This document shows, one piece after another, positions 51,330-61,845 of a stretch of DNA of 64,000 nucleotides. This DNA comes from JAXLYE01 sp046351595 (lineage in GTDB: Bacteria; Myxococcota_A; Polyangia; Palsa-1104; JAEUJZ01): assembly GCA_046351595.1 (NCBI GenBank), contig JAXLYE010000010.1:248001-312000 (forward strand). Direction: 5' to 3'. The notes beneath the pieces are model-generated. The model had not been told where the DNA came from. It made no database searches and worked only from the letters and a program-made list of their open reading frames with translations. Position numbers and translations under genes: made by a program. The number at the start of each line of letters is the position of its first letter. The stretch's first letter is position 1.

Positions 51330-53653
51330 GGCGCACCTCCCTTGTTCAGGGCCGCCAGCGTGTTCGCCTGGGCGCTGGGCGGCGCGGCGCGCAGCACAAA
51401 CTCCGGCAGCTGGGTGATGGCGACGAGCAGCTCGGGGATCTTGCGGCCGCTCGCGTCGAAGCGCTGCTTGAGGGACAGGAGCGCGCACAGGTCCTCGGCC
51501 ACGTCCTCGGGCTGGCCGTGCGCGTAGCGCAGCACCTGGCGGCTGAGGCAGGCGTGGGCGCGCTCGGAGCCGGCCAGGATCTGTGCGAGCTCGCGCAGCG
51601 ACTGATACGGCGCGTGCGTGTCGGCGCCCAGCGCCTCGAGGTCGCCGAGGTCGCCGTCGCTGTCGATGGGCTGGCCGTTCTCGCGCTCGCGGTAGGCGCC
51701 GACCGCGTCGAAGCGCTCGAGGCCGAAGCCGACCGGGTCGATGAGGCGGTGGCAGCTGCGACAGAAGGCATTGTCGCTGTGCTGGCGGAAGCGCTCGCGC
51801 GTGGTCGCGCTGGGGTCGACCTTGGGCACGCCGCCGGCGTTGGGCGGCGGCGCCGGCAGCTCCTGGCACAAGAGGCGACGGCGGATGAACAGGCCGCGCT
51901 TGATCGGCGAGCTCTGGTCCGAGTGCGCGTAGCTCGCGAGCACGCTGCCGTGCCCGAGCAGGCCGGCGCGCGGCGAGCCGGTGAGCGCCTGCTTTTGCAG
52001 CGCCGCGGTGAAGCTGCCGGCGATGCCGTAGTGCTGGGCCAGCGCATCGTTCAAGAAGCTGTAGTCGGCGGTGAGCAGCCCCGCCAGCGTGCCCGCCTGC
52101 GCCGAGCCGTCCTCGAACAGGGCGTGGCGCACGAAGCGCCGCGTCTCCTCGGCCAGCGAGCGGCGCAGCGGGTCACCGAACGACGGGAACAGGACCGCGC
52201 TCTTGGGGCTCTGCAGCACCGCGTCGGCGCCCAGCCACTGGAGGACGAGCTCCGCCGCCTGCGCCTGCGCGCCCTCGCGCGTCTCCGGCGAGGTGAGCAG
52301 CCGGCGCGCCTGGCGCGCAAGGCCCGCCGCGGTGCGCAGCTCGCCGCTCTCGGCCGCCGCGTAGAGCGCCGCGTCCGGCGGCCCGGCGGTGAGGAAGTAG
52401 GACAGCGCGCTCGCCGCCTCATAGTCGCTCAGGCGGTAGCTGCCGTCGGGCTGCGGCTCCCCGAGCTCGCTGCGGTACAGAAAGTGCGGCGACTGCAGCA
52501 GCGCCGCCACCGTGGCCTTCACGCCGGCGACGAAGCTCGGGCGGCCGCGCAGGAGCGCGACGTAGCGCTCGACCTCCTCGGGGCGCAGCGGCCGGCGGAA
52601 GGCGCGCTGCCCGAAGCGGCGCACGAAGTCGGCGCCGCAGGCCGCGGCCTTGTCGGCGCCGTAGTCGCAGCCGATCAGCCGGTCGAGCGCCTTGGGATCC
52701 TTGGCCGCCTGCTCCGCGAGCTGCTGCGCGGCCTTGTGGTACTCCTCGGCGTGCACCGCGGTGACGACCCGCGCCGCGGCGTGGTCGTCGAAGGGGAAGC
52801 CGTCGGGCCGGGCCTCCTGTGGCAGCCGCGCCGCGACCTCGTCGGCCACCGCGCTCGGCGGCGCCGGGCCGGGGTCGCCGGGCTGGCACGTCACCACGAG
52901 CACCGAGTTCTGGCCGCCGAAGCCGTCGGGCGCGGTAGTGGGGTTCGCCGGGTCCGCGAGCCACTCCTTCTCGTCGAGGACCAGCTTGTACTGGTGGGTC
53001 CCATTTTGGACCTTCTGCGTCAGCGCCCACAGCTTGCGGTCGCCGTCGTAGGCCAGCGGCCAGCCGCCCGCGGCCACGGTGCCGGGCCAGCCGTTGAAGC
53101 TGCCGGCGACGTGCACGCTGCGCAGGCTGCGGCCGCCGGGCGCATAGCTGAACGTCGGCGCCGCGCAGGCCGGTGGGGCCTCGGCTCCGAGCAGCGCGAC
53201 CACGGTGTTGCGGTACTCGCGCCGCGACAGGAGGCGCAGGCGGCGCGGCGGCGGGTTCGGGCGCGCGGCCGTGCACGCCGGCTCTCCCGGCGAGAAGCCG
53301 GACTTGAGGTAAGCGGCGATGCGCTCGGCGCAGCGCTGGTCGCAGCGGCCCGGCTGACCGGGCGGCATGCGGTCGCGGATGGTGGCGACGAGCTCGGGCT
53401 CGCCGCGCGCGAGGTCCCGAAGCCGCGGCCCGCTTGTGCCCTGGCCCGTGGCGCCGTGACAGACCGAGCACATCTCGACGTACAGCGCCGCGCCCTGTGC
53501 GATCTGGTGGCCGCGCCGCGCCTCGGGGGTCAGCCCGTCCGCGGCGCCGCTGCCGTCCTTGCAGCCGGCCGCGCCGCAGAGCCAGATCCCGAGACACAGC
53601 CCGGCGAGCCGGTCGACCCGGCTCGTGTGCGGACGGAAGCTCTCGAACGGCAT
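51326..53653 (-). CDS. Planctomycete-type cytochrome c / DUF1592-DUF1588-DUF1585 lipoprotein with inserted E-set domain
   Basis: 775 residues. The leader ends in CGAAGC (Cys31). Residues 50-120 are a cytochrome c (CSVCHG, Cys62/Cys65/His66; Met96 in RMPPG as likely sixth ligand). Residues about 135-160 look like a DUF1587-type start (RLRLLSRREYRNTVVALLG). At about 175-255 a glycogen-binding/CBM48-like E-set domain is inserted: VHVAGSFNGWP, WPLAYDGDRKLWALTQKV, and HQYKLVLDEKEWLADP. The remainder is DUF1592, DUF1588 and DUF1585 (FVRRFGQRAFRRPLRPEEVE; RRRLLCQELPAPPPN; CHRLIDPVGFGLE). It is a periplasmic or surface redox protein of unknown substrate, coupled to the DUF1552 gene. Confidence 0.88.
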   Translation of the reverse strand: MPFESFRPHTSRVDRLAGLCLGIWLCGAAGCKDGSGAADGLTPEARRGHQIAQGAALYVEMCSVCHGATGQGTSGPRLRDLARGEPELVATIRDRMPPGQPGRCDQRCAERIAAYLKSGFSPGEPACTAARPNPPPRRLRLLSRREYRNTVVALLGAEAPPACAAPTFSYAPGGRSLRSVHVAGSFNGWPGTVAAGGWPLAYDGDRKLWALTQKVQNGTHQYKLVLDEKEWLADPANPTTAPDGFGGQNSVLVVTCQPGDPGPAPPSAVADEVAARLPQEARPDGFPFDDHAAARVVTAVHAEEYHKAAQQLAEQAAKDPKALDRLIGCDYGADKAAACGADFVRRFGQRAFRRPLRPEEVERYVALLRGRPSFVAGVKATVAALLQSPHFLYRSELGEPQPDGSYRLSDYEAASALSYFLTAGPPDAALYAAAESGELRTAAGLARQARRLLTSPETREGAQAQAAELVLQWLGADAVLQSPKSAVLFPSFGDPLRRSLAEETRRFVRHALFEDGSAQAGTLAGLLTADYSFLNDALAQHYGIAGSFTAALQKQALTGSPRAGLLGHGSVLASYAHSDQSSPIKRGLFIRRRLLCQELPAPPPNAGGVPKVDPSATTRERFRQHSDNAFCRSCHRLIDPVGFGLERFDAVGAYRERENGQPIDSDGDLGDLEALGADTHAPYQSLRELAQILAGSERAHACLSRQVLRYAHGQPEDVAEDLCALLSLKQRFDASGRKIPELLVAITQLPEFVLRAAPPSAQANTLAALNKGGAP

Positions 53654-53725
53654 GCCTGCCTCCTTGTCGCGCGGGTTGCTCGGGAGCGCGACGTCCCTGC
53701 AGACGCAGGGCCGGGCCCTGCTGCG

Positions 53726-56578
53726 TCAGCCGGCGCGGCTCTTGGTGCCGTCACCGTCGCCCGCCTCGGACTCGTCCGGCTGCGGCGTCAGGCCCGAGGA
53801 GATGCGCTCGTCGATCTCGCCCCACTCGGAGTTTGCGGCCTCGACCCAGCTGCCCGAGATGGCGCTCGGCGACACCGCGGACTCGCTCTCCTTGGCTGCG
53901 CGCGCCGGCGGCTCGTCCGCGCCGCTGTCTTCGGCCTGCGCCGCGTCCGTGCCCGCGGCGTCGCTGATCTCGAGCCGGGCTGCGAGCTCGGAGCGCGCTT
54001 TGCCTGCCGTCCGCTTGCCGGTGTCCGCCGGCTCCTCGGAGTCTGCGTCGGCGTCCGTGCCAGCGGCGTCGCTGGCCTGCAGCCGGGCGGCGAGCCCGGC
54101 CAGCGCCTTGTTCTCGAAGCGCCCGCCGGTGTCCGGCGGCAGCTCGATCGCCTCGCGGCCGCGCCCGAAGACGGCGTCCGCGGCCTTGCGGAAGCGCTGC
54201 CACAGCTCCTCCTGCACCTCACGCGGCGCCGGCCCGATGCGCTTCCACTCGGCGCCGAGCTGCTTGAGCTCGGACTCGACCGCGTCCTGGTTGGCGTCCT
54301 CGCGCCGGGCCAGCTCCTCGGCCTTCTCGCACAGCGCCTCCTTCTTCTTCTGGTTGGCGAGGCGCTCGCCCTCCTGCGCCGCGAAGGCGGCCTTGCGCTT
54401 GTCGAAGAAGGCGTCGCAGGCCTTGCGGAAGCGCTGCCACAGCTCGTCGTTGTGCTCCTTGGGCGCGGGGCCGATCTCCTTCCACTCGGCCTGGTAGCGC
54501 TTGATCTGCTCGGCCGCGGCCTTCAGGTCGGCCGACGGCGCGATGGCCAGGCGCTCGACGCGGATGCACAGCTCTTCCTTCTTGCGCTGGTTCTGCGCGC
54601 GATCCTCGTCGAGCTCGGCGTAGTGGCCCTTGCGCTTCTCGAAGAAGGCGTCGCAGGCGGCCTTGAAGCGCGTCCACAGCGCCTCGGCCTGCTCGCGCTG
54701 GGCGCCGGGCACCGGGCCCAGGGCCTTCCAGTCGGCCTGCAGCTTCTTGACCGCCTCGCCGGTCGCCTTCCAGTCGCTGATCGACTCGAGCTTCTGGCTG
54801 ATGCCCTCGAGCTGCGCGACGAGCTCCTCCTTCTTGCGCAGGTTCTCGGCGCGCTCCTCGTCCGAGGCGGTCTTGGTGCGCTCGTAGATCTGGTCGCACA
54901 GCGACTTGAAGCGCTGCCACAGCGCCTCGGACTTCTCCTTGGGCGCCGGGCCGACGGTCTTCCACTCGGCCTGCAGCGCCTTGAGCGCGGCGGCGACCTT
55001 GTTGTGGTCCGCGTCCTCGTGCCCGGCGGCGGCGAGCAGCTGCTCGGCGTGCTGCACCAGCGCCTCGAGCTTGGGCACGTTCGAGAAGCGCAGCCAGTCC
55101 TCGCGCTCGCGCAGCTCGTGCAGGCGGATGACCAGCTTGGCGCGCGCGGCGTCGTAGCGGGCGCGGACCTTGTGCGCGTCGGTGCGCGGCAGCGGGTTGG
55201 CAGCGACCAGGACCTCGTGCGCCTGCTTGAGGCCCTGCTCGGCCTGCTTGACCGTGACCTCCTCGCGCTGCGCCAGGTCCTCGAGCTTCTGGCACTCGGC
55301 GACCGCCTTCTGCAGGTTCTGCTGCTGCTTGTCGTCGCGCTCCTTCTGCTCGGCGGCGCGCTTCTCTTCGTTGGCGCGCAGCTGCGCCTCCTGCTCGGCC
55401 TTCTGGACCTTGCGCTCGGCGTCACGCAGCGCGCGCTGGGCGTCGAGGCGCTGCTGCTCCTCGGCGCGCTCCTTCTGCTGGGCGGCGCGGCGCTCTTCCT
55501 CTTCGCGCTCGCGCTCGCGCTTGCGCTGCGCCTCGGCCTCGCGGCGGGCAAGCTCGGCGGGCGAGGGCTGCGCCGGCGGTGCGACGACGGGCGCCTTGAC
55601 CGGCGCGGGCTGCTGCTGCGGGCCGCGCTGCTTCTGCAGCTTCTTCTGGAAGGCGTCGCGGCGCTCGTTGTAGCGGGCGGCGGCGCGCTCGAAGCGCTTC
55701 TGCAGGGCGTCGCTGCTCGGCAGCGGCCCGAGCTTCTGCCACTCGGCGCGCAGGCCGGTGAGGAAGTCGTCGGCGTCCTCGAAGTCCTGGGTCTTGGCCG
55801 CGGCCTCGAGGCGGCGGCACAGCTCCTCGCGCGGCGAGACCGCAGCCGCCGGGGCCGCGGCCTTGCCGGCCTTGGTCCCAGCCGGCGCCGCGGCGTTCGC
55901 GGAAGCCGGGGCGGTGACCGGGCCGCGCGGGCGGCCGGCCTCGGCGCGCTCGCGGGCGGCCTTGGCGACGGCCTTGACCTTGGCGCGCCGCGCGATCTGC
56001 TCGAGCGCCTCGGGGCTCTTCACCCGATCGAGCAGCGACAGCAAGAGCTCGCGGTTGGCGTCGGCGCACAAGAGGTCGCGCAGGACCTCTTCGTCCCGGA
56101 TGGCGGCGGCGGCGGCGGTGCGCAGGGCGGGGTCGTCGCTGCGGCGGGCGATCTCGGCGCGCGCGCGGTCGTCCTTGTCCTTGTCTTTGAGCAGCGCGAG
56201 GGCGGCCTTCTGCACCGCCGGGAAGTGGGCGCGGCAGGCGACCTCGGTGAGGGCGCGCTGGCCGAGCAGCCGGTCGACGGCGGACAGGGCGAGCGCCTCG
56301 TCGTCCTTGTCGAGGGCGGCGTCGAGCCACAGCTCGCTGGCCTTGTCGGCGGCGTCGCGGCGCAGGGCCTCGTCGGGGTCCTTGTCGGCGAGCTCGCTGA
56401 GCAGCTCGGCGTCCTGCACCTTCTTGAGCGCGGCGCGGCGCACGCGCACGTCGCGGTCATGCCGCAGGACCTGGGTCAGGATGGGCAGGTCTTCGCTGAT
56501 CAGCGCCTTGACCGCCTCGAGACGGATGGTCGCGTCGCTGTGTTTCCACTTGGGTCGGAACAGGTCCAAAAGTCCCAT
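53726..56578 (-). CDS. DUF349 repeat protein with N-terminal HEAT-like region
   Basis: 950 residues, cytosolic (no signal). Residues 1-210 have HEAT-like alternation (RLEAVKALISEDLPILTQVL; VRRAALKKVQDAELLSELA). A long coiled coil of Glu/Gln/Arg (about 330-440) follows. Then at least six DUF349 units appear, each with W(K/R)xLGPxPxxxxxxLWxRFxxAxDxxF, for example LGPVPGAQREQAEALWTRF and IGPAPKEHNDELWQRF. The C-terminal 130 residues are acidic and Ser/Ala/Asp-rich. The role is unknown; the helical repeats suggest a scaffold or nucleic-acid-related function. Confidence 0.88.
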   Translation of the reverse strand: MGLLDLFRPKWKHSDATIRLEAVKALISEDLPILTQVLRHDRDVRVRRAALKKVQDAELLSELADKDPDEALRRDAADKASELWLDAALDKDDEALALSAVDRLLGQRALTEVACRAHFPAVQKAALALLKDKDKDDRARAEIARRSDDPALRTAAAAAIRDEEVLRDLLCADANRELLLSLLDRVKSPEALEQIARRAKVKAVAKAARERAEAGRPRGPVTAPASANAAAPAGTKAGKAAAPAAAVSPREELCRRLEAAAKTQDFEDADDFLTGLRAEWQKLGPLPSSDALQKRFERAAARYNERRDAFQKKLQKQRGPQQQPAPVKAPVVAPPAQPSPAELARREAEAQRKREREREEEERRAAQQKERAEEQQRLDAQRALRDAERKVQKAEQEAQLRANEEKRAAEQKERDDKQQQNLQKAVAECQKLEDLAQREEVTVKQAEQGLKQAHEVLVAANPLPRTDAHKVRARYDAARAKLVIRLHELREREDWLRFSNVPKLEALVQHAEQLLAAAGHEDADHNKVAAALKALQAEWKTVGPAPKEKSEALWQRFKSLCDQIYERTKTASDEERAENLRKKEELVAQLEGISQKLESISDWKATGEAVKKLQADWKALGPVPGAQREQAEALWTRFKAACDAFFEKRKGHYAELDEDRAQNQRKKEELCIRVERLAIAPSADLKAAAEQIKRYQAEWKEIGPAPKEHNDELWQRFRKACDAFFDKRKAAFAAQEGERLANQKKKEALCEKAEELARREDANQDAVESELKQLGAEWKRIGPAPREVQEELWQRFRKAADAVFGRGREAIELPPDTGGRFENKALAGLAARLQASDAAGTDADADSEEPADTGKRTAGKARSELAARLEISDAAGTDAAQAEDSGADEPPARAAKESESAVSPSAISGSWVEAANSEWGEIDERISSGLTPQPDESEAGDGDGTKSRAG

Positions 56579-56928
56579 GAGGGTTTACTCTCCGGGCGCG
56601 GACTTTACCGCTCTGGGACCGGACGAAGCAATGGCGACGGGGGGTTGGCTTTACGGAGGAGCACGGATCGGTGCGGGGCCTGTCGCCTGCGGCATCCCGC
56701 CACTTTTGCGTCGGGAACCCTGGCGACGGGAGGGTCGGCTCACGGAGGAGCACGGATCGGTGCGGGGCCTGTCGCCTCCGGCATCCCGCCGCTTGCGCGT
56801 CGGGAGCCCTGCGCTCCGGCGCCACCCGCACCTAGGGGGACGCACCGGCTCGAGGCAGCTTGCTAGGGGATGGGGGATGAGGAGGGGAGGGGAATACGGC
56901 GGGGGGACGCGGTCGAGGTCGGGCGGGG
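56579..56928. other. 350-base intergenic region (contains repeat pair)
   Basis: Between the start of the DUF349 gene and the end of the acyl-CoA ligase gene, both on the minus strand, there is no gene. The promoter of the DUF349 gene must be here, just right of 56578; the rest is the repeat pair at 56632-56835. Confidence 0.6.
56632..56835 (+). repeat. Dispersed intergenic repeat, two tandem copies (89-bp unit)
   Basis: Copy one begins GGCGACGGGG near 56632 and copy two GGCGACGGGA at 56721; ACGGAGGAGCACGGATCGGT followed by GCGGGGCCTGTCGCC is identical in both (starting 56653 and 56742). Copy two runs on into GGCGCCACCCGCACC, which also closes the copy at 8262-8373. The copy at 8262-8373 is the same element in the opposite orientation. 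Confidence 0.75.
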
Positions 56929-58779
<1,851 letters not shown>

Positions 58780-58927
58780 GTCACGTCTTTCCTTGCTTTG
58801 ACCTTGGCTTCGGTCCTGGCCCTGGCCCGGGCCCTGGCCTTCCCTGGCCCGTCCTTGCAGGGGCTGCGGGTCGGGTAAATCCCGGGGTTCGCTAGCGCAC
58901 CATCATACCATCGGCCCCCTGTGGCCC

Positions 58928-60244
58928 CTACGGTGTTCCCGACTTTTGACCCGGCTCGTGCGCCGGCGCCGGGAGGTCGCCGGGACCGGCCGCGGCCGGC
59001 GGCCCGTGAGCGGGAGCGGGAGCGGGAGCGGGCGTGCGCGCCGTCACAAACGCCTGCAGGTCGGCGGGCAGCGGGCTGTCGACGACCAGCTGCGCGCCGG
59101 TGCGCGGGTGCACGAGCGACAGCCCGGCGGCGTGCAGCGCGTGGCGCAAGAGCGGCAGGCGCTCGCGCACCGCGTCGTCGCCGCCCTCGGCCCACGTAAG
59201 GAACAGCTCCTCGTCGGGGTACAGCTTGTCGCCGACGATCGGGTGGCCGAGCGCCCACAGGTGCACGCGGATCTGGTGCTGCCGTCCGGTGTGCGGGCGG
59301 CACTCGACCAGCGTCGCCTCAAAGGTGGCATCGGACAGGCGCTGCAGCACCCGCACCTCGGTGCGCGCCGGCTGGCCGCCCTCTTCGATCGGGCGCACCG
59401 CCATGCGCACGCGCACCACCCCGCCGGCCGGACCGATCGGCCGATCGATCAGCAGCGACGCGTCGTTTGTACCTGGCGTGCCGGGCGTACCTGGCGCATC
59501 GGGTGTACCTGGCGTGCCGGGCGGAATCGTGAATGCTCCGTTCACGATTGCCAGGTAGCGCTTCTTGATCAGGCGGCGCGCGAAGGCCTTCTTGACCGCG
59601 CTCTCGGCCTCGGGCGTGCGGGCGACGATGAGCAGGCCCGAGGTCTCGCGATCGAGGCGGTGGCAGACGCGCAGCGTCTCGCCCGGGAAGCGCTCGCGCA
59701 GCACCGCGGTCAGCGTCGAGTAGTGGTAGCGCGCGGTGGGGTGGATGGGCAGGCCCGCGGGCTTGTCGATGATGTAAAGGTCGGCGTCGGCGTAGCGCAC
59801 GCCGATGTCGCGCGGCACCACGGGCTCGCTCGGCGCCGGCCGCCGGAACGAGACGGTGTTGCCGGTGAACACGCGCAGCGCCGGCCGCGCCGGCCGCCCG
59901 TCGACGTCACAGTCGCCGTTGATGACGCGCTGGATGCGGTTGCGCGACAGGCGGCGGACCTTCTTCTGCAGGAAACGATCGAGCCGCCAGCCGTGGCACT
60001 CGGACTCGACCAGGAAGCGCTGCTCGATGATCGCAGGGCCGGCGGCGACCGCGGACGCGCCTCCGGGTCCGGCGAGCGCCGCCGTGCCGGCGGCGAGCTC
60101 GTGGCCGTCGGCGAGCTCGTCACCGTCGGCGAGCTCGTCACCGTCGCTGAGCTCGTCGCCGTCGTCGTCCGGCTCGGGGGCGTCTCCCAGATCTGCAAGA
60201 TCTGGGCGGTCTGAGAGATCTGAGAGGTCCGGGCGGTAGCTCAT
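58928..60244 (-). CDS. RluA-family pseudouridine synthase with repeat extensions
   Basis: 438 residues from ATG 60244 (ATGA overlap with the preceding protease gene). Residues 10-55 are an acidic DGDELxDGDELADG repeat. The S4 RNA-binding domain (about 85-130) has WRLDRFLQKKVRRLSRNRIQ. The catalytic domain has YIIDKPAGLPIHP and CHRLDRETSGLL with Asp198 as the expected nucleophile, then RYLAIVNG, RPHTGRQHQIRVHL, and HPIVGDKLY. At 241-261 a collagen-like insert (PPGTPGTPDAPGTP then GTPGT) interrupts a loop of the catalytic fold. The C-terminal 35 residues are Pro/Ala-rich (PAPAPAPAH). It modifies uridines in rRNA or tRNA; the exact site is not decidable. Confidence 0.9.
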   Translation of the reverse strand: MSYRPDLSDLSDRPDLADLGDAPEPDDDGDELSDGDELADGDELADGHELAAGTAALAGPGGASAVAAGPAIIEQRFLVESECHGWRLDRFLQKKVRRLSRNRIQRVINGDCDVDGRPARPALRVFTGNTVSFRRPAPSEPVVPRDIGVRYADADLYIIDKPAGLPIHPTARYHYSTLTAVLRERFPGETLRVCHRLDRETSGLLIVARTPEAESAVKKAFARRLIKKRYLAIVNGAFTIPPGTPGTPDAPGTPGTPGTNDASLLIDRPIGPAGGVVRVRMAVRPIEEGGQPARTEVRVLQRLSDATFEATLVECRPHTGRQHQIRVHLWALGHPIVGDKLYPDEELFLTWAEGGDDAVRERLPLLRHALHAAGLSLVHPRTGAQLVVDSPLPADLQAFVTARTPAPAPAPAHGPPAAAGPGDLPAPAHEPGQKSGTP

Positions 60245-61845
60245 GTCGAGCGGCCCGCCGAGCGCCGCCGGCGCAGCCGCGCGAGCGCGAGCGCCACGCC
60301 GAGCAGGCCGAGCGGCGCCGGCCGCACCGGGCGCGGCGCACCGATGCCGCAGCCGCCCTCCTCCTTGGGGTTCCCCTCCGGCTCGCTCGCGAGCTCCTCG
60401 AGCGTGAGGGTCACGGTGTAGGGCCGGGCGCCGCGGACGACGCCGCTGACCACCGCGATCAGCTCGTCGCCGGGCGTCAGCGTCAGCTCGTGGCTGCCGT
60501 CGCGCACCACCGACGCCGGGCCGAGCGGGGCGCCGCCGCGGCCCTTGACGTACACGGTGACCACCGCGGGCGTGGCGCTGCCGTCGCCGACCTTCAAGCG
60601 CAGGCGCGAGGTGCGGGCGAGCTCGGGCCGCAGCGGCAGGTAGCGCGCCGACAGCCCGTCGAGCGAGAGCGGCGTCGCGGTGCCGAGCGCGGTGACTGCC
60701 GGCTCCAGGCGCACGGCCGGGTACTCGACGGCATCGCGGTAGCTGCGCGGCCCGCCGGTCATGGTGCCGAGCGGCGCCCGCGGCCCGGTCAGGAGGTTCC
60801 AGCGCGTGAACTCGGCCCACTCGTCGCGCAGGTCGCTCTTGTAGCGGTCGCGCAGCAGCGCCTCGCTGACCTCGAGGAACGACAGCCCCTCGCCGGCGGC
60901 GTCCGCGACCGAGCCCTCCCAGATCTCGCGCACCAGGCGCGGGCCGTGGCGCTCGCTCAGAAACTCGAACCACGCCGCCGTCGCGTAGGCGTACGAGGTG
61001 CCGGGTCCGGTGCCCAGGCTCTTGTCGAAGGGGCGCTCGGGCTCGCTGAACAGCGCCGGCAGGAAGCCGAGGTAGTCGCGCCAGGTGCCCTCGCGGCCCT
61101 TGTCCTTGTCGCGCGGGAACACCTGCAGCTCGTTCCACACCGCGGTGCCCTCGCTGAAGGTGCGCACCACGCTGGCGCGGTAGGCGTCCTGCAGCGCGTG
61201 GAACAGCTCGTGGCTGGTCAGGACCTCGATGCCGTCGCGCTCGGTCTTGTAGGAGCTGCCCTTGAAGCTCGGGTTCATCACGAAGTAGCCGGCGCAGCGG
61301 TCCGGCGGCGGGTCGGCGGCGTCGGTGCACTTCTCGACGACGCGGTAGCCGTCGCTGCCCTTCTGCGCCCAGCGCAGGTAGATGTCGAAGCGATCGTCGG
61401 TGCCGAAGCCCCGCCCGTCGTTGTAGACGCTGTCGTTGAGCGGCGGGCGGAAGCCGCGCTCGGTGACGGTGCTCTCGTAGGTGCGGTCGGCGGCCGCGGC
61501 GACGGCGTTGACGAAGTCCGGGACCTTGTCGCCGTCCTGGTCGCTGAGGTCGACCGCCTGATCGCCCTTCTGCGCGTACCAGACGCGGAAGTGGCCGCCG
61601 GGCGAGGCGTAGCTGGTGACGTCCGAGCCCATGGGGTAGCCGTTGCCGAACCAGCCGCTGCCGTCGGTCGGCCGCACCCGCGGGGCGCTGACCGCGCCGG
61701 GGCCCGGGCGCAGCACCTCGACCCGCTCGCTGCGCGCGGTCGCTTCGGGCTCGGGCGCGGCGCCGCAGCCGGCCCAGATCGTCGCCGTCGCCGTCGCCGT
61801 CGCCGTCAGCAGGCCGCCGAGCCGCGTCCGCCGGTCGCGCCTCAT
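60241..61845 (-). CDS. MXAN_6640-like putative metalloprotease with C-terminal sorting signal
   Basis: 534 residues. The ATG at 61845 overlaps the stop of the HmuY-like gene (ATGA); an in-frame GTG at 61860 is the alternative. The N-terminus contains TATATATATIWAGC, where the ATs are encoded by a GTCGCC hexanucleotide repeat (61781-61804). The catalytic site TSHELFHALQ (His212, Glu213, His216) and FSEGTAVWNE match the MXAN_6640 family. The C-terminus GCGIGAP, then PLGLLGVALALARLRRRR, is a MYXO-CTERM/tripartite sorting tail (Cys, TM helix, Arg cluster). Cell-surface protease. Protein lipidation by the imperfect N-terminal lipobox (Trp at -3) is uncertain. Confidence 0.85.
   Translation of the reverse strand: MRRDRRTRLGGLLTATATATATIWAGCGAAPEPEATARSERVEVLRPGPGAVSAPRVRPTDGSGWFGNGYPMGSDVTSYASPGGHFRVWYAQKGDQAVDLSDQDGDKVPDFVNAVAAAADRTYESTVTERGFRPPLNDSVYNDGRGFGTDDRFDIYLRWAQKGSDGYRVVEKCTDAADPPPDRCAGYFVMNPSFKGSSYKTERDGIEVLTSHELFHALQDAYRASVVRTFSEGTAVWNELQVFPRDKDKGREGTWRDYLGFLPALFSEPERPFDKSLGTGPGTSYAYATAAWFEFLSERHGPRLVREIWEGSVADAAGEGLSFLEVSEALLRDRYKSDLRDEWAEFTRWNLLTGPRAPLGTMTGGPRSYRDAVEYPAVRLEPAVTALGTATPLSLDGLSARYLPLRPELARTSRLRLKVGDGSATPAVVTVYVKGRGGAPLGPASVVRDGSHELTLTPGDELIAVVSGVVRGARPYTVTLTLEELASEPEGNPKEEGGCGIGAPRPVRPAPLGLLGVALALARLRRRRSAGRST

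Noticed and set aside
51518..56866. Long plus-strand open frame of about 1780 codons opposite the DUF349 and DUF1592 genes
   Set aside because: Its translation is Arg/Leu/Val/Ala-rich with no family signature; the minus-strand genes are clear, so it is a GC-composition shadow.
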